Below, in pieces: positions 14,943 to 20,883 of a stretch of DNA of 20,883 nucleotides (position 1 is its first letter; every line of letters begins with the position of its first letter). Position numbers and translations under genes: made by a program. The stretch comes from a virus, in IMG/VR virus record IMGVR_UViG_3300009158_000243, positions 1 through 20,883 of that record; one strand, 5' to 3'. The notes under the pieces are model-generated. The model had not been told where the DNA came from, made no database searches, and worked only from the letters and a program-made list of their open reading frames with translations.

Positions 14943-16628
14943 ATGAAACACGTTAAAACATTTGATAAATTTATAGCAGAAGGATCTAGTGGCAATATCT
15001 TGAAAAAAGGATTTTATTTTTCTTCTCTAAGCAAAGGACATGAAATCAGAAATAAAAAAACAGGAAAGACTTATGTGGTGCAAAGTGTCGGTTCCGACAG
15101 TGCAGAGATTAAAGATAAAAATTCTTCTAAGTTTATAGGATTCACGATTATGTCTCTAAAAGACTATGAACCTGTAGATTCTACACTTTATGAAGATTGG
15201 TATAAAGAACCAGAAGACAGTGATGAGTATGATGAATTTATGGTTACAAACGAGGCTGCAAGAATACCTTCTAATATTTTAGATTTTGCTAAAAGAAAAG
15301 GAAGTTATGCAACTTCTTTAGTAAAGAAAGCTGCAACATGGGCTGAAAAAGCTGGTAAATATATTAGCGGTGGTACTGCTATCGGTAAAGATTACATGAC
15401 TATAGTTTTAGATATGAAACATCAAGGTTCTGAGATTTATATTAATTTAAATGATGAAACTATTGAATTATTCGGAGAAGAAGTTACTGATGCTAAATCA
15501 TTTGCTAAAGTTTTAAGCGCAAATGCTAGTGTAAATGAATCTCATTTTAAAGTTGGAGATAAGGTTAAAATGTCACATGGTGGAACTGGTGTAATTTTTT
15601 CTTTAGACAAAGCAGATGGAGCAGAAGATGAAAAGTACTACAATGTTAAATTACCTAATGGTGATATACACAAACATTCACCAAATGAACTTACTAAAGA
15701 ATATTTGCTCGATCCTAATTTAAATGAAGCACTTTCTTCATCAATTCTATCAAGTATTCTTGATTTAAAGTATGCAAATAAAGATCTTTTAAAACAGGTA
15801 TATGATAATTCAAAAATTCAACTAGATAAAATTAAAGATAGTGATCTCACTGTAGTAACTCCTCGTGAGGCTTCTAGGTGGAAAGGCAACGGTCTTGTAT
15901 TTTATGTTAGTTTAAGGGAAAAGCAAGATCCTTATACAGATGGTAATGTAATTCCAGCTAATTCTCTTTTAGCTGTTGTTACAGGCGAGAGAGCATTTAT
16001 TACTGTTAAAACTATCAGAAATCTTAATTCTTATAGAAAAACTTTTGCAAGTGTTGATAGGATTAATAGAGGTGACAGTAGTATTGGCATTGATAAGACA
16101 CAAGGTCTTTGGAATGTAAAAAGAATTGCTGAAGTTTCTGATATTGCATACATTCTTGATAAAAATGTGTTACCTAATACAAACCGTATTACTGCGTATC
16201 GAGCTGATCTTGTTAAAGGTGCAACTGCAATGAGACAGGCTAAAGATATTAGAGATGAAAATCTAGATAGATATAAACAAATATTAGCTACTAGATTTGA
16301 AAATGATGGTATCGATATAGCAATACAAAATGCCGTTAATAAAGTTAATGAGATAGTAGCAGGTGCTTTAAAAGTAATGAGAATAGGAAAATACGGTGAT
16401 ATCACTGCTGCTATGGATGGAAATAGAGAAATTAGTATGGATGATTATAGCAGATGGATATCTAGACTTATGGAAAGATATAAACGATATGTTTCGTATG
16501 CAGAAGCTTCACAGAAAACGCAGGATTATGAAGATACTTATTATAAAGGTAAAAAATTCGAAGAGGCTTCTGAAATTAAAAAACATATTGCAATATTAAA
16601 TAATTGGAGTATTCCAACAGAAAATTAA
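14943..16628 (+). CDS. Multidomain internal head protein (possible polyprotein) with capsid-targeting N-terminus
   Basis: The 561-residue protein starts MKHVKTFDKFIAEG, a targeting peptide with a gp21 site I11-A12-E13 before G14. Further E-P1 sites lie between apparent domains: TNE104/A105, VNE199/S200 and LNE262/A263. The pieces are 14-104 (a small beta-rich domain), 105-199, 200-262 (SH3-like, with KVGDKVKMSHGGTG and KLPNGDIHKHSPNEL) and 263-561 (a larger, mixed domain with VVTPREASRWKGNGL). None is assigned a function. It lies where T4 has scaffold gene 22. The start region is a tandem duplication: TAATGAAACA occurs at 14931-14940 and again at 14941-14950, and only the second ATG opens the long frame. 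Confidence 0.82.
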   Translation: MKHVKTFDKFIAEGSSGNILKKGFYFSSLSKGHEIRNKKTGKTYVVQSVGSDSAEIKDKNSSKFIGFTIMSLKDYEPVDSTLYEDWYKEPEDSDEYDEFMVTNEAARIPSNILDFAKRKGSYATSLVKKAATWAEKAGKYISGGTAIGKDYMTIVLDMKHQGSEIYINLNDETIELFGEEVTDAKSFAKVLSANASVNESHFKVGDKVKMSHGGTGVIFSLDKADGAEDEKYYNVKLPNGDIHKHSPNELTKEYLLDPNLNEALSSSILSSILDLKYANKDLLKQVYDNSKIQLDKIKDSDLTVVTPREASRWKGNGLVFYVSLREKQDPYTDGNVIPANSLLAVVTGERAFITVKTIRNLNSYRKTFASVDRINRGDSSIGIDKTQGLWNVKRIAEVSDIAYILDKNVLPNTNRITAYRADLVKGATAMRQAKDIRDENLDRYKQILATRFENDGIDIAIQNAVNKVNEIVAGALKVMRIGKYGDITAAMDGNREISMDDYSRWISRLMERYKRYVSYAEASQKTQDYEDTYYKGKKFEEASEIKKHIAILNNWSIPTEN

Positions 16629-16640
16629 AAAGATAAATAT

Positions 16641-16907
16641 ATGATTAAATCATTCGATGCGTTTAAATTAAACGAAGGTACACCTATTAGAAATCTGTCA
16701 CAAGAAGATAATGACATTTATCTAGAAGCAAAAGAATTATTAAAAAAAGAATTTGAAAACTTTATTAAAGATGTTAGTCCAAAGTTAAAAAAAATTGCTA
16801 ATAAAGCAACATATAAAGGCGAAGGTAGCATTATGATAAATTTGGAAAAACAACTTTCTGGTCAATATTTAATTGATGATTTTTATAATAAGTTCATGGG
16901 CTATTAA
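16641..16907 (+). CDS. Small internal head protein with capsid-targeting N-terminus
   Basis: The 88-residue protein begins MIKSFDAFKLNEG and has a gp21-type site L10-N11-E12 before G13. Removing the peptide would leave a 76-residue basic helical protein (KELLKKEFENFIKDV, then KLKKIANKATYKG), similar in size and charge to the small internal proteins of T4. No domain is recognised. Its start codon follows the preceding gene by 12 bases, so it is probably co-transcribed with it. Confidence 0.8.
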   Translation: MIKSFDAFKLNEGTPIRNLSQEDNDIYLEAKELLKKEFENFIKDVSPKLKKIANKATYKGEGSIMINLEKQLSGQYLIDDFYNKFMGY

Positions 16908-16936
16908 TTTTTAAAAAAGTTGTAAAGCTGAAAAAC

Positions 16937-16983
16937 AATATATAAAATGAAATAAAAGTTAATAAATAATATATAAAATGAAA
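16937..16983 (+). repeat. Direct repeat of AATATATAAAATGAAA (16937-16952 and 16968-16983)
   Basis: Two exact 16-base copies lie 31 bases apart. The second contains the start codon of the 16978 gene; the first contains a matching ATG that opens no long frame. They surround a segment that is also shared with the spacer after that gene (AAATAAAAGTTAATA at 16950-16964 and 17618-17632). Confidence 0.8.
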
Positions 16984-17604
16984 CATATAAAACTATTTGA
17001 AGACTTCGTAAACGAAGCTCTTTCTTCTAAGAAGCCTAACGAAATTATAACTATTGATTTAGATATGGTTTGGAATGATTCAAATACAGAAGAAGATAAA
17101 GCCACAAGAGATGCTTTCAAAAAATACAACATTAAAGTAAAAGAGGTTAAAAGCAACCCTGGAACTTTTAACGTAACTGGTAAGAAAAAAGACATCTTAG
17201 GCTATCTACAGAGCGAATTTTATGAAATGGATGCTGATGATATCAAAGAATTCTATCCTGAACTCTTAGAAGGAAATAGTGTTAATGAAAACGTATATCC
17301 TTCTAAAAAGGATGGTGAAATAAGTGCTTTTGGCCGTTCTGAAGAAATTGGCCGTATAGATCTTAAATCAAAAGGTAATACTATAGGGACTCTTTTAGTA
17401 TGGATGCAACCAAAATACGACTTTAATACTAAAGGTTATGATGAAAACTATTGGGAAGTAGGTGCTTCTTATACATCATATCCTTTATCCGATCCATCAG
17501 GAAGTACTGGTACTGGTGTATGGTCTTTACGTGGCTATAAGTCTACTAAAGAAGAAGCTGTAAAAGCTGGTGAAGAATTCATGAAAAGTATTAAATTGTC
17601 TTAA
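16978..17604 (+). CDS. Internal head protein with capsid-targeting N-terminus, two domains
   Basis: The 208-residue protein begins MKHIKLFEDFVNEA, almost the same targeting peptide as the 14943 protein, with a cleavage site V11-N12-E13 before A14. Two more possible sites, LLE98/G99 and VNE104/N105, divide it into an N-domain (about 14-98, with IITIDLDMVWND and a helix KDILGYLQSEFYEM) and a C-domain (about 105-208, rich in Gly, Ser and Tyr, with VWSLRGYKSTKEEAVKAGEEF). The function is unknown. The sequence NENVY at 103-107 recurs in the major capsid protein. The gene lies between two similar A/T-rich spacers, as if it were an insertable cassette. Confidence 0.82.
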   Translation: MKHIKLFEDFVNEALSSKKPNEIITIDLDMVWNDSNTEEDKATRDAFKKYNIKVKEVKSNPGTFNVTGKKKDILGYLQSEFYEMDADDIKEFYPELLEGNSVNENVYPSKKDGEISAFGRSEEIGRIDLKSKGNTIGTLLVWMQPKYDFNTKGYDENYWEVGASYTSYPLSDPSGSTGTGVWSLRGYKSTKEEAVKAGEEFMKSIKLS

Positions 17605-17634
17605 TTTTTAAAAAATAAAATAAAAGTTAATATA

Positions 17635-17642
17635 TATAAATA
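17635..17642 (+). promoter_or_regulatory. T4-type late promoter box TATAAATA upstream of gp23
   Basis: This is a perfect late consensus box, 90 bases before the gp23 start codon. Predicted transcription begins near 17648, so the mRNA would have a leader of about 84 bases. Gene 23 has its own late promoter in T4, which fits. Confidence 0.65.
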
Positions 17643-17652
17643 TATAAAATAA

Positions 17653-17700
17653 TTACGCTCTTTTAACCATTGAGAAGCAAAGAATGGTATTATGACGTAA
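17653..17700 (+). promoter_or_regulatory. Two-stem hairpin near the 5' end of the gp23 leader
   Basis: TTACG (17653-17657) can pair with CGTAA (17696-17700), and within it ACCATT (17666-17671) with AATGGT (17683-17688), leaving an 11-base loop. The outer stem would begin only a few bases after the transcript start predicted from the late box. This block is much richer in G and C than the A/T-only sequence around it. It may protect the abundant capsid mRNA or set its translation. No family match is known to me. Confidence 0.4.
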
Positions 17701-17731
17701 AAATTAAATTTAAAATTAAATTAATAAAACA

Positions 17732-19408
17732 ATGCACAATCAACTAATTAATGAAGCTGAAGTTGTAAAAACTTGGGCGCCGGTGATTGAAGAGGCTACA
17801 GGCATTAATGACAAGAATAAGCTTTCTTGGATGTCTAAATATTGCCATTTTCACCAACTAAATGAAAACGTATATAACCAAGTTCACCTTAATCCAAATA
17901 TGAATTTATATGGCATGGGTGCAGTTGCCTTCCCTGGTGATCCTGGTTTAAATACTGGGTTTCCAACCCAAACTGCAGGATCAGGTGATAAACCTTTTAG
18001 TTTACTTCCACTTGCTATGCAAGTTGCAGCGCAAACTGTAGGATTAGATCTTGTACCAGTTGCTCCAATGAGTGGCCCACTTGGTATTCTTACCTATTTA
18101 GATTTTATTTATCAAGGCGGTCGTCTTGATAGTTTAGAAACACCTTTAATGGTTAGAATCGACGGTGGTAATACTACTTATACTTCTGGCTATGCTGCAT
18201 CATCTTTTGTAGGTAATACTGTTTATTACTTAAGGGATTCAGGTGCAACTACTCGATATGCACTAACTTTTATTGGTCTTTCTCGTATTGATGGATGGCC
18301 TATTTTTAAAATTAATGTATGGGCTTCTTCGGCTCAGCAGCCTAATGGCACTACGGGTGCAGTTACTCTAGCTGCTGCAGTTGACGGCGGAGACATCTAC
18401 ACTGCAGCTTCAGGCGGAACTAAAATTGCAGATCTTACTGCAGGTGCGGCTCTTCTTGTTAAAGCGTTAGAAGATCACATTACAGGTTTCTCTGGACAAG
18501 GTCTTGCAGGATTCGGTGGTACAGCGAACAACGTAACTTCTAATCAACCTTACTTAAGACAAAATGGTGAAAACACTGGCGATAACGTTATGGGTCTTTC
18601 ATTATTTAATAAATCAGTTGAAGCTTTTACCTACCAGGTAGCAGCAGCTGTAACTCGTGAACAGGTACAAGATTTAAAACAATTCGGAATTGATGCAGTT
18701 GCTCAAGTAGAAGCTGTATTAGTAAATGAATTAACACAATCTATTAATAAACTGATTCTCGGAAGACTTTTCGAACTTGGTACTACTAATGCTGAAAAAG
18801 TATTTTCACTAGACGGTACTAATTTAAATCTGTATGTTGCTTCAACTTCAACCTCAGCTTCACTTGCATTAGGTAATGACTGGGAAGGTAATGCTGTAAG
18901 CATTTCTACCTCTTCTACAGTTCCAACTTCAGGTGATAATGCAGGAACACTACAGAGAAGAATTCTTTCTAAAATTCTTGCAGCTTCTAATTTAATTGCA
19001 ATTCGTGGACGTAGAGGTGCTGCTAATTTTGCTGTAACTAATGGACAAGTAGCTTCTGCATTACAAGATATTGCAGGATTTATGACATATCCTCTAGCTA
19101 ACACAATTAATCAGGCAGGTGGTTCACTTTACCCGGTTGGTTCTCTTGCAGGTGTAACTGTATATGTTGACCCTAACATGAGCTGGACTGATACTAGAAT
19201 TTGCGTAGGCAGAAAAGGTGATGGAAATTCTCCTGGTTTAGTTTTTATGCCATATCTTATGGCTGAAAGCGTACAAACTATTGCTGAGCTGACAATGGCT
19301 CCAAAAATTGCAGTGAAAAGCCGTTTCGCCTTAGTAGACGCAGGTTTCTTCCCATTCCTTTACTACTTTACAATGAGAGTAAGATTTGACAATTACCAAA
19401 TTATCTAA
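17732..19408 (+). CDS. 23: Major capsid protein, gp23-like
   Basis: The 558-residue protein (T4 gp23 is 521) matches the T4-like capsid protein: VVKTWAPVIEEATGIND near the start (compare ELLNKWKPLLEG), VPVAPMSGPLGILTYLDFIY (compare CGVQPMNSPTG), AAAVTREQVQDLKQFGIDAV, RGRRGAANFAV and the ending MAPKIAVKSRFALVDAGFFPF. It forms the HK97-fold hexamers of the head. Near the N-terminus LINE8/A9 is a gp21-type site. The likely cut that removes the whole propeptide is QLNE45/N46, at about the place of the T4 cut at residue 65. Codon use is more G/C-rich than in the neighbours, as expected for a highly expressed gene. It has its own late promoter and terminator. Confidence 0.96.
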   Translation: MHNQLINEAEVVKTWAPVIEEATGINDKNKLSWMSKYCHFHQLNENVYNQVHLNPNMNLYGMGAVAFPGDPGLNTGFPTQTAGSGDKPFSLLPLAMQVAAQTVGLDLVPVAPMSGPLGILTYLDFIYQGGRLDSLETPLMVRIDGGNTTYTSGYAASSFVGNTVYYLRDSGATTRYALTFIGLSRIDGWPIFKINVWASSAQQPNGTTGAVTLAAAVDGGDIYTAASGGTKIADLTAGAALLVKALEDHITGFSGQGLAGFGGTANNVTSNQPYLRQNGENTGDNVMGLSLFNKSVEAFTYQVAAAVTREQVQDLKQFGIDAVAQVEAVLVNELTQSINKLILGRLFELGTTNAEKVFSLDGTNLNLYVASTSTSASLALGNDWEGNAVSISTSSTVPTSGDNAGTLQRRILSKILAASNLIAIRGRRGAANFAVTNGQVASALQDIAGFMTYPLANTINQAGGSLYPVGSLAGVTVYVDPNMSWTDTRICVGRKGDGNSPGLVFMPYLMAESVQTIAELTMAPKIAVKSRFALVDAGFFPFLYYFTMRVRFDNYQII

Positions 19409-19430
19409 TGATTTGATCAAATTTTAAATA

Positions 19431-19466
19431 AAAAAGAAAGGACTTGAAACATAGTCCTTTCTTTTT
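19431..19466 (+). terminator. Rho-independent terminator after gp23
   Basis: A perfect 14-base inverted repeat (AAAAAGAAAGGACT at 19431-19444 and its complement at 19453-19466) encloses an 8-base loop TGAAACAT. The 3' arm ends in five T. It lies 23 bases after the gp23 stop and, having A and T tracts on the two sides, could work in both directions. Confidence 0.9.
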
Positions 19467-19498
19467 GCTATAAATTTTAGTTTTAAACTTTACTGCCT

Positions 19499-20883
19499 AT
19501 GAACTATGAAGAGCTGATAAAAAATAACAGGCTGATCAAGATTAGTATGATGATCAGCGATAGGAATGTAAGCAAAAATGAAAAATTTGCAAGCTGGTTG
19601 CATCTAAAAGTTAATGGAGAATTTACTCTGAGAGAAAAGGCTATTCTTATTAAAAATGGTTTTATCGATTTGCCTCTCTGTATGTATTGTGGATCTAATC
19701 CTGTAAAATTTCAAATCAAAGATCCTTATTTGAGTAATATATGTTCAGATCCTGAATGTTGTAAAATACATTTTAATGAAAAACGTAAGAATACTTCAAT
19801 TAAAAAATATGGAACTGCTCATCCTACGCAAAGTTCTATAGTCAAAGAAAATTTTAAAAAGAAGTCACTTGAAAAATGGGGAGTTGATAACCCAGCCAAA
19901 GCTGATGAGATTAAACTCAAAATAGGTAATACTGTCAAAGAAAACAAAATGACTATCTTTATAGAAAATAATCCTAATTTAGATATATTAGAAAAAATAG
20001 ATTCTTTTACATATAAAATCAAATGTAAATCATGTGGACATGAACAAGTAGAACAAAGACAGTTAATAAGAATTTATGCAAAGAGTTCCAAAATAATATG
20101 TGAAAAATGTAACCCTTCAATACAAATTAAAACGTCGATTCTTGAAGATTCAATATCAGATTTTATTTCCTTACATTATAAAGACGAATTTATTAAGAAT
20201 TATAATGGCTTTAATTTTACAAAAAAAGAAGCAGACATATACATACCTGATTTATCTTTAGTTATAGACATTAACGGACTATATTGGCACTCTGAACTAT
20301 TTAAAGAAAATAAATATCATATTAATAAAAAAATAGAATTTGAAAAAGCTGGAATAAAATTTATACATTTGTGGGAAGATGACCTATTAAATCCAATAAA
20401 AAGAGAAATTGTAAATTCACGTCTTCTTAACTTATTTGGATTAAGTGTTAAAATGTATGCCAGAAAATTAAATATTTTTTTTAGCAAATACAATAAAGAA
20501 TTTAAAGATTTTCTAGACAAGAATCATTTACAAGGATATGTAAATGCTTCAGAATATTATTGTCTTAGAGACTCTAATGGAATTTTAATATCTTTAATGA
20601 GTTTTAAATTTTCTAAAGGTATTTGGGAACTTGTAAGATTTTGTACATTAAAAAATGTAACTGTGACAGGCGGAGCTTCAAGACTTATTAATGCTTTTTT
20701 AGAAACTCATCCAGGTAAAAAGTTATTTAGTTACGCTGATTTAGATTGGAGTTCTACTAATATGAATAATGTATATGATTCTTTAGGTTTTGTAAGATCT
20801 AGAATTACAGCACCTGGATATTTTTGGGTTCGTAGAGGGCAACGCTTTAGTAGAAATTCATTTATGAAAAATAAAATACAACA
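19499..20883 (+). CDS. Vsr-like homing endonuclease, free-standing (3' end outside window)
   Basis: The frame is open from ATG 19499 to the window end, giving 461 residues. Zinc-ribbon cysteines appear in CMYCG (61-65) with CSDPECC (82-88), and in CKSCG (176-180) with CEKC (201-204). Two short DNA-binding type repeats are KKYGTAHPTQ (102-111) and EKWGVDNPAK (125-134). The PD-(D/E)XK/Vsr-like core is ADIYIPDLSLVIDINGLYWH (245-264) followed by FIHLWEDD (288-295). A C-terminal domain (about 317-440, with GGASRLINAFL and FSYADLDWSS) is often attached to this endonuclease family and looks acetyltransferase-like, though its role is unknown. It would cut alleles lacking the insert next to gene 23. 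A weak late-like box, TATAAATT, lies at 19469-19476. Confidence 0.85.
   Translation, partial: MNYEELIKNNRLIKISMMISDRNVSKNEKFASWLHLKVNGEFTLREKAILIKNGFIDLPLCMYCGSNPVKFQIKDPYLSNICSDPECCKIHFNEKRKNTSIKKYGTAHPTQSSIVKENFKKKSLEKWGVDNPAKADEIKLKIGNTVKENKMTIFIENNPNLDILEKIDSFTYKIKCKSCGHEQVEQRQLIRIYAKSSKIICEKCNPSIQIKTSILEDSISDFISLHYKDEFIKNYNGFNFTKKEADIYIPDLSLVIDINGLYWHSELFKENKYHINKKIEFEKAGIKFIHLWEDDLLNPIKREIVNSRLLNLFGLSVKMYARKLNIFFSKYNKEFKDFLDKNHLQGYVNASEYYCLRDSNGILISLMSFKFSKGIWELVRFCTLKNVTVTGGASRLINAFLETHPGKKLFSYADLDWSSTNMNNVYDSLGFVRSRITAPGYFWVRRGQRFSRNSFMKNKIQ

Noticed and set aside
16031-16599. Minus-strand frame of 124 codons and plus-strand frame of 67 codons inside the 14943 gene
   Set aside because: Both overlap a gene with good coding character and have no start signals or recognisable products.
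16632-16639. GATAAATA late-promoter-like box
   Set aside because: It ends two bases before the ATG of the 16641 gene, so transcription would start inside that gene.

Overview
This is a contiguous, AT-rich, all-plus-strand stretch of a T4-like myovirus genome. It carries replication and recombination genes (helicase gp41 C-part, gp47, gp46), a gp55-type late sigma factor, and head genes (gp4, portal gp20, protease gp21, major capsid gp23). The host cannot be read directly. No start codon has a clear Shine-Dalgarno sequence; starts sit in A/T-only leaders or in TAATG stop-start overlaps. That is compatible with a host that initiates without Shine-Dalgarno pairing, such as Bacteroidota, but this is inference. 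The split-intein and free-standing endonuclease arrangement resembles that known from aquatic metagenomic T4-like phages.

Layout: 1-202 is the tail of a Vsr-like endonuclease gene. 202-1323 is a 140-residue C-terminal split intein fused to the C-terminal part of gp41, with the splice point inside the Walker A motif. 1324-1455 is a spacer with a possible pseudoknotted RNA or terminator. 1456-6215 is a tightly overlapping block: an unknown protein, a phage T5 A1-like metallophosphoesterase, gp47 and gp46. 6249-9196 holds a probable gp15-like tail completion protein and an unknown helical protein. 9222-11341 holds gp55, a pentapeptide-repeat protein, gp4 and an unknown. 11353-19408 is the head module: portal, a protease with a long scaffold-like extension, three proteins with T4-type capsid-targeting N-termini, and the major capsid protein. 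A strong terminator follows at 19431-19466, then a second Vsr-like endonuclease gene running off the window end.

The main signal is in the head module. Four proteins (9607, 14943, 16641, 16978) begin with a variant of M-K-x-x-K-x-F-x-x-F-x-x-E-(G/A), like the targeting peptide of T4 internal proteins (MKTYQEFIAEA), which gp21 cuts after (L/I)-x-E. They are therefore predicted to be packaged in the prohead, trimmed, and probably ejected with the DNA. One is a pentapeptide-repeat protein, a fold known elsewhere to mimic DNA and act on gyrase. Another, of 561 residues, has similar sites between domains and may be a cleavable polyprotein. The gp21 protease is joined to a 14-residue tandem repeat and a gp22-like end, and no separate gp22, gp67, gp68 or gp24 gene lies in this region. 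This recalls the protease-scaffold fusion of herpesviruses.

Late expression fits perfect T4 late boxes (TATAAATA) before the 7241 gene and before gp23; the gp23 leader can fold into a hairpin close to the predicted transcript start.
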